Of a DNA stretch of 64,000 nt, positions 34,120 through 42,158 are shown piece after piece (position 1 is the stretch's first letter; the number at the start of each line of letters is the position of its first letter). The position numbers were made by a program, and so were the translations under genes. The stretch comes from Calothrix sp. PCC 7716 (GTDB lineage: Bacteria; Cyanobacteriota; Cyanobacteriia; Cyanobacteriales; Nostocaceae), in the NCBI RefSeq assembly GCF_019977735.1, contig NZ_AP025018.1:11102580-11166579 (forward strand), given 5' to 3'. A model generated the notes under the pieces. The model saw only the letters and a program-made list of their open reading frames with translations. It did no database searches and was not told the origin of the DNA.

Positions 34120-34839
34120 CTAACCTACTAAACCAGAACGCAACGCGCGCACAGCAGCTTGAGTACGGTCATCAGCACATAGCTTATTTAAAATGTTACG
34201 TACATGGGTTTTGACGGTACCGACGGTGATATATAACCTTTCGGCAATAACAGCATTACTACAACCTTCAACAATTAACTGTAATACCTCTAACTCTCGT
34301 TCCGTAAGAGTATAAGGGTCAATCATTTGTTCATCGGTTTGCCCACCCGACTCAACCGACGCCGCGTTCGCCTCGCTGGTTGTGGCATCTATTTTGGTAG
34401 GATTAGTTTTTGCCTGTTGTAGGACAATTCGGGCAATCGCTGGGTCAATCCAAGCGTTACCGTTATAAGTGACGCGAACCGCTTCAAGCAAATTATCGTA
34501 CTTAACATCCTTCATGCAGTATGAATCTGCTCCTGCTGCAAACGCCGCTAAAACTGCCTCCTTACTATCGCGCAGCGTTAAAATTAATACTCGAGTTCTT
34601 GTTTCATCGTTACCTGCTTCTGATTTAATCTCGCGCGTTAACTCGATACCATCTTTGTCAGGTAATCCAATATCCACAATTGCTACATCCGGATGCACCA
34701 AAGAAAGCAGTTTTAGCCCTTCTGCTGCATTCGGCGCCTCTCCAACAACTTCAATTTCTCCTTTTTGTTGCAATGCAGTGCGGATACTCACACGGGTGAG
34801 GTCATGGTCTTCAATCAGAGCAACACGAATTTTACTCAT
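34120..34839 (-). CDS. NarL/FixJ-family response regulator
   Basis: A 239-residue regulator with an N-terminal receiver (RVALIEDHDLTRVSIRTAL; phospho-acceptor Asp in VAIVDIGLPDKDG) and a C-terminal LuxR-type HTH (LTERELEVLQLIVEGCSNAV, LYITVGTVKTHVRNILNKL). The linker (about 145-175) is Thr/Ala-rich and low in complexity. The kinase and target genes are unknown; it stands alone. Confidence 0.9.
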   Translation of the reverse strand: MSKIRVALIEDHDLTRVSIRTALQQKGEIEVVGEAPNAAEGLKLLSLVHPDVAIVDIGLPDKDGIELTREIKSEAGNDETRTRVLILTLRDSKEAVLAAFAAGADSYCMKDVKYDNLLEAVRVTYNGNAWIDPAIARIVLQQAKTNPTKIDATTSEANAASVESGGQTDEQMIDPYTLTERELEVLQLIVEGCSNAVIAERLYITVGTVKTHVRNILNKLCADDRTQAAVRALRSGLVG

Positions 34840-35147
34840 GGTCGATTTTTGCCCGTTTCGCAGTTGGCTGTAAAGTTGAGTTTACTAAAAAGTTTTACGC
34901 TCAGGTAGTAGTCATACATCTTTACAAAACTAGGAGAAACCTAGAAACCCGGTTTCTCCCTGATTTACAAGAGATATAAAAGTACTAACTATAATTTGGT
35001 TTAACGAGACACTCCAAAGCATATTCAACATCAAAAAATTATATTCTACCCTTTGTTTGTAACTATTCAGACCAATCACAACAGGAACAAATTTGATAAA
35101 CTAGCGTTCGTAATTAGTATGGTGTGAGGAACCAGAATTTGCAGGCT
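34840..35147. other. intergenic region with a GGAGAAACC hairpin
   Basis: A divergent 308-nt promoter region. A palindrome lies at 34933-34959 and the rest is AT-rich. No gene is seen. Confidence 0.5.
34933..34959. repeat. GGAGAAACC/GGTTTCTCC inverted repeat
   Basis: Nine-bp perfect arms around TAGAAACCC. Similar GGTTTCTCC hairpins are common repeats in cyanobacteria. It lies between divergent genes, so a termination role is unlikely. Confidence 0.55.
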
Positions 35148-35915
35148 ATGTCTAATTTGCCTAAATCGTTTTCAGTTTTGGGACTACCCGTCCACGTAAT
35201 CGCTAACTACCCTAACTGGTTACAAGAACGCATAGAACTAAGTCAGGGAGCGCATGTTGTCACCCTAAATGCGGAAATGACGATGCAAGCGGAACGTAAC
35301 GAAGCTTTGTCTAAAATTATTCAAAATGCAGAGCTTGTAATTCCCGATGGCGCCGGAGTAGTTCTATATCTCCAACTTTTGAAGAAGCAAAATGTCAACC
35401 GTGTTCCAGGCATTGAGCTTGCAGAAGCATTACTACAAAATTTGGCACAATCAAGCTCAAAATTAAATCCACCCAAAGTATTTTTCTACGGTGGAAGTCC
35501 TGGAGTCGCTCAAAAAGCTGCCGACTATTGGCAATCACAGTCACCAGGATTAACAATTGCAGGTACCCATTCTGGATATCACTCAGAACTTGAAGAAGAA
35601 CTTCTTAAGCAAACTTTGGTTCAAATTCAGCCACAGCTAATTTTAGTTGGTTTGGGAGTACCTCGCCAAGAAATGTGGATTGCTCAAAATCGTCATTTAT
35701 GCCCACATGCCATTTGGATAGGTGTTGGTGGTAGTTTAGACATTTGGTCGGGTGTCAAAACACGCGCCCCCCATTGGCTAGGAAACAATAACTTAGAATG
35801 GCTATATCGTTTATATAAAGAACCTTGGCGCTGGAAGAGAATGTTATCTTTACCTGAATTTGCACTGAAGTCTATTGTATATTGTATTACCGATAGACGC
35901 GCAGTCAGTCAGTGA
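35148..35915 (+). CDS. WecG/TagA/CpsF-family glycosyltransferase
   Basis: A 255-residue GT26 enzyme (255 from ATG 35148; a GTG at 35124 adds 8). Family marks: VVTLNAEMTMQAERNEAL (with the catalytic Thr-Leu-Asn), IPDGAGVVLYLQLL, VFFYGGSPGVAQKAADY, LVGLGVPRQEMWIAQN and GVGGSLDIWSGVKTRAP. These enzymes add N-acetylmannosaminuronic acid or a related sugar to a lipid-linked intermediate. It probably acts in cell-wall or exopolysaccharide synthesis. It is followed by an inverted pair of REP palindromes. Confidence 0.9.
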   Translation: MSNLPKSFSVLGLPVHVIANYPNWLQERIELSQGAHVVTLNAEMTMQAERNEALSKIIQNAELVIPDGAGVVLYLQLLKKQNVNRVPGIELAEALLQNLAQSSSKLNPPKVFFYGGSPGVAQKAADYWQSQSPGLTIAGTHSGYHSELEEELLKQTLVQIQPQLILVGLGVPRQEMWIAQNRHLCPHAIWIGVGGSLDIWSGVKTRAPHWLGNNNLEWLYRLYKEPWRWKRMLSLPEFALKSIVYCITDRRAVSQ

Positions 35916-35933
35916 TTAAAATAAAAAATTATC

Positions 35934-35997
35934 TTGTGGAGCGGGCATCCCTGCCCGCCCTCATACCAAGAACGGGCATGGATGCCCATTCCACAAC
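35934..35997. repeat. inverted pair of GGGCA-GGATGCCC palindromes
   Basis: A minus-oriented copy (TTGTGGAGCGGGCATCCCTG...) is followed by a plus-oriented copy (CGGGCATGGATGCCCATTCC). The outer TTGTGGA and TCCACAA are also complementary, so the whole 64-nt block forms a compound hairpin. Confidence 0.75.
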
Positions 35998-36095
35998 AAA
36001 AAAATATTCAAATTTTGATATTGTTGGGCGTAGTCTGGGAATCCTTAATTTTGTAACCATACATATTTAAGTAAAATACCCCTTTAAATGACTCT

Positions 36096-36839
36096 ATGGC
36101 TGTCTCAACAAATCAAGCAACTTCCAATCAAACTGTACTAGACCGAGAACAAGATGTTGCAACGTTAAATGCAGTAAACATGGTACAACTGCATAACGTT
36201 ACAAAAGCATATGTTAACCAGCTTGCCTTATCTGACATCAACTTAGAGGTCAAAAAAGGAGAATTTCTATTTGTTACAGGAGCAAGCGGTTCGGGTAAGT
36301 CCACGCTTCTAAAAATGCTGTACGGCGAAGAACTACCTACACAAGGTGAAGTGACGGTCGATGAATGTAATGTCCCACGAATGCGAGGTGACGCTTTATC
36401 TTTATTACGGCGCCGTATTGGCATTGTTTTTCAAGACTACAAATTAATTCAACAGCGAACAGTTGCAGAGAATGTGACGGTCGTTTTAGAAGCTCAGGGT
36501 TATACACGTAAAGAAATTCAACGGCGCCTAGAACCAACTTTAAAACTAGTAGGTTTGCGAGACAAAGCCAATTGTTTTCCGGGTCAACTTTCTGGAGGAG
36601 AGCAGCAAAGAGTTGGAATAGCTCGTGCAATAGTTAGTACACCACCGTTAATACTCGCAGATGAACCTACCGGAAATCTTGACCCCGATAACTCTTGGCA
36701 AATTATACAAATTTTTCGGAAATTAAACGCTTTTGGCGCCACCGTCATTATCACCACCCACGACGAGCAGTTGGTACGACGCTGTAATCACAGAGTTGTA
36801 CAGGTTTGTAATGGAAAACTTTTAACCAAAAATATTTAA
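36096..36839 (+). CDS. ftsE: FtsE-type ABC ATP-binding protein
   Basis: A 247-residue ATPase of the FtsE branch: [20 protein letters not shown] (Walker A), [40 protein letters not shown]. FtsE with FtsX controls peptidoglycan hydrolases at the septum. FtsX is not adjacent here. An N-terminal extension of 28 residues precedes the common start ([14 protein letters not shown] at 36180), so the shorter start is possible. It ends with a 4-nt convergent overlap with the next gene. Confidence 0.82.
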   Translation: MAVSTNQATSNQTVLDREQDVATLNAVNMVQLHNVTKAYVNQLALSDINLEVKKGEFLFVTGASGSGKSTLLKMLYGEELPTQGEVTVDECNVPRMRGDALSLLRRRIGIVFQDYKLIQQRTVAENVTVVLEAQGYTRKEIQRRLEPTLKLVGLRDKANCFPGQLSGGEQQRVGIARAIVSTPPLILADEPTGNLDPDNSWQIIQIFRKLNAFGATVIITTHDEQLVRRCNHRVVQVCNGKLLTKNI

Positions 36840-37606
36840 GCAGTGGGAACCTTGTGTTTGACTTTGACGAACAGTGGCTTTAATGGAATAGCACCACCAT
36901 TTGATGTTTGTAGCTTTTCTATAGCTTGTAAACTATCAAACGCTGTATCTCGTATTAATGTTTCTTCTTCAGTAGTTAACAAAAGCTGTAAGCAATCAAT
37001 TACAGCTTTGCGCTCTGAAACGTCGATATCAAAACGAGTCACTAATTTTGTTAGTTGACGTAAAGCAATTAAACGTTTCAGTGGGTCGGATTCAGTTAAC
37101 TTTTGTAACAATTGGTCAATTTGGCTCTGCTCTTTGTTGTCGTTAATAGTGGTGATTAGCCATACTAGTAAAATTAAAGTCAAAAGCGTTCCTGCACCTT
37201 GCATTAAGGCGCCAGTTGCAATCCAAGGATTTTTCGAGCCAAGAAATACAGCTATAGCCGTGTAGCTAGTAAAAGTAGCAATACCACCACTAAATACAGC
37301 TATTAGTAACCGCCGATTGTGCTTGTCAAAAAATTGACTCAATTGCAACCAATAGTTTGACAAGTCTCGCTTTTGCAACGAATAAGCTGATACCATTGTA
37401 CCAACACCAATACTAGTTGCAAGCAGTAACTTCCAGTTCCATAGCAGCATCGCTAAAACGATTGTTAAAAAGCTAAGAACTCCACCAGGGCCTGGTTGGA
37501 ATCGCTCTTTACTTCGTAGATGCGTGGCTTTTATCTTGGGCATTCCAAGTGCCAAGTTGGAAATCTGGTTTATTAATTGCTGCCACGAAGACGAAGCCTG
37601 TGCCAC
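36836..37606 (-). CDS. membrane protein with armadillo-like C-terminal half
   Basis: A 256-residue protein. Two or three hydrophobic stretches (VLSFLTIVLAMLLWNWKLLL, LIAVFSGGIATFTSYTAIAV, MQGAGTLLTLILLVWLI) occupy the N-terminal half. The C-terminal half (about 150-235) is a set of amphipathic helices like an ARM/HEAT-type fold (LLQKLTESDPLKRLIALRQL). Cyanobacterial genomes carry this as an uncharacterised protein. It is convergent with ftsE. Confidence 0.65.
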   Translation of the reverse strand: MAQASSSWQQLINQISNLALGMPKIKATHLRSKERFQPGPGGVLSFLTIVLAMLLWNWKLLLATSIGVGTMVSAYSLQKRDLSNYWLQLSQFFDKHNRRLLIAVFSGGIATFTSYTAIAVFLGSKNPWIATGALMQGAGTLLTLILLVWLITTINDNKEQSQIDQLLQKLTESDPLKRLIALRQLTKLVTRFDIDVSERKAVIDCLQLLLTTEEETLIRDTAFDSLQAIEKLQTSNGGAIPLKPLFVKVKHKVPTA

Positions 37607-37779
37607 TGTTTTTTACCTTTTTATAACCTTGTATTGAATTGATATAAGTAAGGTTGACCCTAAAATAATGGGACAGATACCTTGCTCCCGTATATTCTAT
37701 ACAAGAATATCCAGCAAACGGAAAAAACAATTGATTTTTTAGGTATTTCAAAAAGTTTTGGTGCCATCGTAAATAATGG

Positions 37780-38388
37780 TTAAGAGCAAAAGCTAAAATT
37801 ATCGACGGTAAATTGCCCATCAAACGCGCAGAAGGTGATGCTGTATATTTGGGATGCTTTTACTGACATCAGAGCGTTAGGAAGAAGCGTTGAGTCAGTA
37901 TTTGCCAGATTCCCTACTGGGAGTACTGCTTGTGCCACAATTTTACGTTCGCGGTTGTATGCCGACATTAGTAGTCGCTGCGAACTTGTAACTAAAGCTT
38001 TTACTATATTTACCGGACGTGTGAAAGCAACTTCTAAGAAACCACCTTTAGGTGCCCCCATCAATACAATTGCATTATCGGTTGGAAATGCGGGATTTGA
38101 GGGTTGTATCGCAATACAATTATTGAAAATGACCCCGAATTCTTCATACTGACGTTCGACAACTTCAAAGCATTTCAAAGTCTCTAAATTTAGGCAAACG
38201 CAATCTCCATTATCATTTGTAGTATCGACCTCATTACGGGTTACTGGCACTGGCGCCTCTAGATACTCTAACGAAGATGGTTCGATAGTAGGCGACATTC
38301 GATTGGAGGTGAGTTGACGTCTGTGTTGGGATAACTTGAGTAAAGTATCTGTATCTGTATCTGGTTGAAAAAAACTCTGTTTTATCAT
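37780..38388 (-). CDS. hypothetical protein, beta-rich C-terminal domain
   Basis: A 202-residue protein of unknown function. It is polar in the first 55 residues and then has a beta-rich domain (CLNLETLKCFEVVERQYEEF to the C-terminal AFDGQFTVDNFSFCS), which resembles the jelly-roll-type ending seen in bacterial lectin-like or PEP-CTERM-associated proteins. There is no signal peptide, so any carbohydrate-binding role is speculation. Confidence 0.55.
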   Translation of the reverse strand: MIKQSFFQPDTDTDTLLKLSQHRRQLTSNRMSPTIEPSSLEYLEAPVPVTRNEVDTTNDNGDCVCLNLETLKCFEVVERQYEEFGVIFNNCIAIQPSNPAFPTDNAIVLMGAPKGGFLEVAFTRPVNIVKALVTSSQRLLMSAYNRERKIVAQAVLPVGNLANTDSTLLPNALMSVKASQIYSITFCAFDGQFTVDNFSFCS

Positions 38389-39003
38389 AAAAACCTCGCC
38401 TCTAGCATAAACGAGAAATTAAAACCACTGTTAATTAGATACAAGGCAATCGCTCTAATTTCGGTGATAGTGCGTATTTTCTTAAATTTTAAACTTTGTG
38501 TATAAGTTTGTTTCATCACAGTCATTAAGTGTAAAAGACTGATTTACAAGGATTGCCGCTTGCAGGGAATGAACACTAAGTACTATCAGTAATATTTCTG
38601 ATAGATTATCACAAAACATGGTAGTTAAAATGCACCATAAGTAATACCTGCTACACGTATTCGCATTAAAATCATAGTGTGTATAGCTATGATTCGACTC
38701 TATGTGTGGCATAAAAATCACTAAATCTTCACAAATGTTACGGTGACATTTACATCGGCTTAATTTGCAAGTCAGGGAAATATAGGCTTTTCCTGACAGT
38801 GCTTACAAGATTATCTATCTAAGTAAATATAATTCTATAGTATTTTTTAACTAGTGCTTATATTTACATAAAGCCGCCGATAATCGCAAACCATACGACA
38901 AATGAGAGGTAAGGCACAGGTCAATTAAATATAAAGTGTGTTAGTTAAGTACTTGAGAATGCAATTTTTTGTTTCCCGTTCCCAAAAAAACTCTAATTTA
39001 TTT
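38389..39003. other. long intergenic region, nothing recognised
   Basis: About 615 nt between divergent genes. It is AT-rich with a few short inverted repeats (for example AAATGT-TACGGTG-ACATTT near 38733). A 79-codon minus-strand frame at 38482-38721 has no ribosome site or protein-like composition, and I do not call it. Confidence 0.45.
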
Positions 39004-39903
39004 ATGTTTCAGCCATTAGGATTTGAGCAACGCTCCATAATAACCTCACTTGGTAGAATGGTATATTACACCAATGGCGCCAACCCTTGGCAAAAAAGTG
39101 AGCAAAAAAATATAGTAAAGGAAAACTTAGTATTTCTACACGGCTTCGGTGGTGGTTCTTCTGCTTACGAGTGGTCAAAAGTTTACCCAGCGTTTGCTGA
39201 CTTCTACCAAGTTTTGGCGCCTGATTTAATCGGATGGGGAAGTTCAGAGCATCCTGCACGCAATTACCAGGTAGATGATTACTTGACGACAATTCGAGAA
39301 TTCTTAGTATCAACCTGCCCAGAACCAGTAACCGTAGTTGCTTCTTCGTTAACTGCTGCTTTTGTAATCAGAGTAGCTTGTGTACATCCAGAACTTTTCA
39401 AATCGCTAATTTTAACCACACCTGCGGGACTTGCCGACTTTGGTGAAGATTATTCACGCAGTATTTTTGCTCAAATCGTCAGCATACCGATAATTGACCG
39501 TTTGCTTTACAGTACGGGTATCGCCACAAGAGAGGGTATTCGCTCATTTTTAGAGCAACGTCAATTTGCCGAAAAAGACCGAATTTTTCCAGAAATTATC
39601 GAGGCATATTTAGAATCGGCACAGCAGCCAAATGCCGAATATGCGGCATTATCATTTGTACGTGGCGATTTAAGCTTCGATTTATCATTATATATACATG
39701 ATCTTAAAACCCCTACAGGAATTATCTGGGGAAAAAAATCTCAGTTCACAGGCCCCGAAATTGGGCGCCGTTTTGCCCAAATAAACAGTAACGCAATCCG
39801 CATTTTTGAACAAATAGAAAACGTTGGCTTAACACCACAGCTAGAATTGCCTGCTGTGACGATTGGATTAATCCGCCAATTTATGCCTTTGCTGGCAACT
39901 TAA
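39004..39903 (+). CDS. alpha/beta-hydrolase fold protein
   Basis: A 299-residue hydrolase-fold protein from MFQPLGFEQRS (ATG 39004; upstream in-frame starts at 38938 and 38959 are less family-like). The oxyanion segment is LVFLHGFGGGSSAYEW, followed by LAPDLIGWGSSEHP. The nucleophile elbow reads VVASSLTAAF, not a canonical GxSxG. The usual late catalytic Asp/His are not obvious (TGIIWGKKSQ; C-terminal EQIENVGLTPQLE without His), so activity is uncertain. The 3' end overlaps the convergent NYN gene by 23 nt. Confidence 0.7.
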   Translation: MFQPLGFEQRSIITSLGRMVYYTNGANPWQKSEQKNIVKENLVFLHGFGGGSSAYEWSKVYPAFADFYQVLAPDLIGWGSSEHPARNYQVDDYLTTIREFLVSTCPEPVTVVASSLTAAFVIRVACVHPELFKSLILTTPAGLADFGEDYSRSIFAQIVSIPIIDRLLYSTGIATREGIRSFLEQRQFAEKDRIFPEIIEAYLESAQQPNAEYAALSFVRGDLSFDLSLYIHDLKTPTGIIWGKKSQFTGPEIGRRFAQINSNAIRIFEQIENVGLTPQLELPAVTIGLIRQFMPLLAT

Positions 39904-41167
39904 ATAAAGTAATAAAAGTCTCTAAATCTTCAGGAAGATGGTGAACAGCAAACTCAGCGTGTTCAAGAAAAATGTCTTTAGCGGTTTTACCCTGAAAATG
40001 GTGTGATACTACTTGGTTAACACCAATATGGTACTTATTGTGAAATATCTTGGACATTTTGGACAACTTCATCCATTGATTCCCAGTCCGAGACTCTTCT
40101 TCGCGAATAATATCTTTGATTTGACTGACAAATTGCTCCATAGTTGGTAAAACCGTATGAACATGTGTTTTACCGTTTTGAATATCAAGTACCGTCAAAT
40201 TACTACCTTGTTTTACTACCCTAAATACATTTAACCCATTTTGCATCATGTGATTGCACAAGTTTGTCATCACATTATCTGATGAGCAAACAAAAACCTC
40301 TTTGGCATTTGGAAAGCGCTGATTAATCGACGAGCCAAAAGTTATCATCTTTCCATCTGCGTTATCTCTACCCGAAGGTACATGAATTAAATCATAGTTA
40401 CGTGCATGTAGTTCAGCGTCGAGCTTACCTTTACGACACCAATTTGCAAAAGCAACTTTAACTTGAATTGGATAATTGCAAACTGAACTCAAGAATTTTT
40501 CAGTTTCGTTATTAAATTGTAAGTTTTCTGCATCCAATAATAATACTGCGACTCCACCCTGTGTATAAGCGGCGTTGTTTGTATTATCATCTATGGCGCC
40601 AGGAGTATTATTTGTAGTTTCTGAAGTGTTTGATTCTAAAGTGTTTGATTCTGAGGTGTCTTTTGTAGTATCGACATTCTCTTGAGTTTCTTGATCGACT
40701 ATCGCAGCTTGAGGAGCATTATTTGTAAGCTTTTCTGTCTCAGGAGCAGATTTTATGAGTTCATTTAGATTAGTTTCACTTTCACTTTCACTTTCACTAA
40801 TTTTACTAATTTTACTGGTACTGGCGCCGTTGCCATCTATTTTTGAACTACCAAGTTGAGAAACTTCCTTAAATAAGTTAATTATTATAGGTGAAGAAAA
40901 AGACTCAGGGGAAAGCAACGCTCTCAAAAATTTCTGTAAAAGTTGCTGTGTAAGCTTTTCGTCTTGAGTTTGTCCAAGTATCTCGGTTAACTTGTTAACC
41001 AAACCAGATTGATGACGACTACTTTGCCAAGGTATATCTCGATACTTACCGAGTAGTAATTCTGGCTGCTGTACTTGAATAGCAATAATAGCTTGGCAAA
41101 CCTTAGAACCTATTTGCGAATGTAAAGTAGAATTGTCAGCAGTCAGAACAGTACTCATAACGCTCAT
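39881..41167 (-). CDS. NYN-domain putative ribonuclease with C-terminal LOTUS/OST-HTH-like region
   Basis: A 428-residue protein in three parts: an N-terminal helical region (1-100), a long acidic low-complexity linker (about 105-200) and a NYN domain (about 203-345) with the acidic residues LLLDAENLQF, DAELHARNYDLIHV, GRDNADGKM and FVCSSDNVMTNLCNHM, followed by a helical C-terminus like an OST-HTH. NYN domains are Mg-dependent nucleases acting on RNA. The linker is encoded partly by microsatellites: (TTTCAC)4 giving SESESESE, ATTTTACTA repeats giving SKISKIS, and ESNTLESNT. The gene overlaps the hydrolase gene by 23 nt tail to tail. Confidence 0.7.
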   Translation of the reverse strand: MSVMSTVLTADNSTLHSQIGSKVCQAIIAIQVQQPELLLGKYRDIPWQSSRHQSGLVNKLTEILGQTQDEKLTQQLLQKFLRALLSPESFSSPIIINLFKEVSQLGSSKIDGNGASTSKISKISESESESETNLNELIKSAPETEKLTNNAPQAAIVDQETQENVDTTKDTSESNTLESNTSETTNNTPGAIDDNTNNAAYTQGGVAVLLLDAENLQFNNETEKFLSSVCNYPIQVKVAFANWCRKGKLDAELHARNYDLIHVPSGRDNADGKMITFGSSINQRFPNAKEVFVCSSDNVMTNLCNHMMQNGLNVFRVVKQGSNLTVLDIQNGKTHVHTVLPTMEQFVSQIKDIIREEESRTGNQWMKLSKMSKIFHNKYHIGVNQVVSHHFQGKTAKDIFLEHAEFAVHHLPEDLETFITLFKLPAKA

Positions 41168-41263
41168 ATAGCACAGTAGGGCATCCTCGAACAGGAATGA
41201 TTTTCATAGACGGTAATATACTTATGTTATATTCTCAGCGAAAACTCACTGACATCAGTATAT

Positions 41264-42022
41264 TTACGGAGCTACGACTGGCTTCAAGACTTCTTTAACT
41301 TGATTTTGCAACCAATTCTCAAATAATTCGTTGAGTAAACGTTGTTGTGTTGGTTCGTCTAACTTAGCAGGAATCAGCTTTTCGAGTCGAACTATCATAA
41401 ACCATTCTGCCAGACGAGTTGGTGGTAGCAGTTGTCCGGGTTGACTAGTTGCAAGCAAGTTGGCTAATGCTGGGTGTGGTGTTGCTAGTTCCATTGGTCC
41501 TAGTAAACCACCTGTTGAAGCTTCGGTACCTTGGGAATACTCGCTTGCGAGTTCTTGAAACGTTTGTTCGCCTTCAGCGATGCGGAAATATAATTCTTGG
41601 GCAATACCAATATCATTGACGCGAATTAATGAGTATACTACTCGGTCCAGTTTGGCTTTGCGCTGCATAAAATATGATTCTAATTGACTCAGCCAGTTTG
41701 CTCGTTTGAATTTTTCAAGTTTGGCGCCACGGGTAACTGTATAGTCTAATAAAGAGCGGGTTATTTGACGCGCCGAAAGCCAAGCTTGTAAATCTCCATC
41801 GGAATTTAGCTGTTGCTCTTGATAAAACTGTTTGTATATTGTAAAAACTTCGTCTTGACTGAGTTCGATAGATGATATAGCACAATCTATAATAATTTCA
41901 CGCACGAGTTGTGGTAAAATGCCGTACTGCTTGAGCAAGGGTGTAATTTTATCTTTAGAAACATCATTTAAACGTTTTGCTGCTTCTTTCCAAATTTCAT
42001 CTATTTCTACAACTGATGTCAT
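41264..42022 (-). CDS. parvulin-type peptidyl-prolyl isomerase
   Basis: A 252-residue protein with an N-terminal helical chaperone-like part (SurA-N-like, 1-120) and a C-terminal rotamase PpiC domain (FRIAEGEQTFQELASEYSQG then GGLLGPMELATPHPALANLL). No signal peptide is visible. In cyanobacteria such proteins often sit near type I secretion genes, and here the next gene encodes an RTX-type secreted protein, so a role in its export is possible. Confidence 0.8.
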   Translation of the reverse strand: MTSVVEIDEIWKEAAKRLNDVSKDKITPLLKQYGILPQLVREIIIDCAISSIELSQDEVFTIYKQFYQEQQLNSDGDLQAWLSARQITRSLLDYTVTRGAKLEKFKRANWLSQLESYFMQRKAKLDRVVYSLIRVNDIGIAQELYFRIAEGEQTFQELASEYSQGTEASTGGLLGPMELATPHPALANLLATSQPGQLLPPTRLAEWFMIVRLEKLIPAKLDEPTQQRLLNELFENWLQNQVKEVLKPVVAP

Positions 42023-42108
42023 GACCCGATTATTTTTTGCAGTGGCAATGATAAGGTTAGCATTTTAGTTTGGTAATTAGTGTTGTTTATAATGCTAAGT
42101 AGGTAGGA

Positions 42109-42134
42109 CGGGCAGGGATGCCCATCCCACAAGA
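42109..42134 (+). repeat. REP-like palindrome GGGCAGGGATGCCC
   Basis: A copy of the GGGCAAGGATGCCC family, with CATCCCACAAGA following; the 3' part is echoed as ATCCCACAAGAT about 15 nt later. It lies in the short gap behind the parvulin gene. Confidence 0.75.
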
Positions 42135-42158
42135 TTATATCCCACAAGATTTTAATGG

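Noticed and set aside
37509-37823. 104-codon minus-strand frame between the armadillo-like gene and the hypothetical gene
   Set aside because: It runs through the start of one gene and the end of another in a different frame; composition is not protein-like.
38482-38721. 79-codon minus-strand frame in the long spacer
   Set aside because: No ribosome site, odd composition (rich in Cys, His and Tyr without pattern) and no family resemblance.
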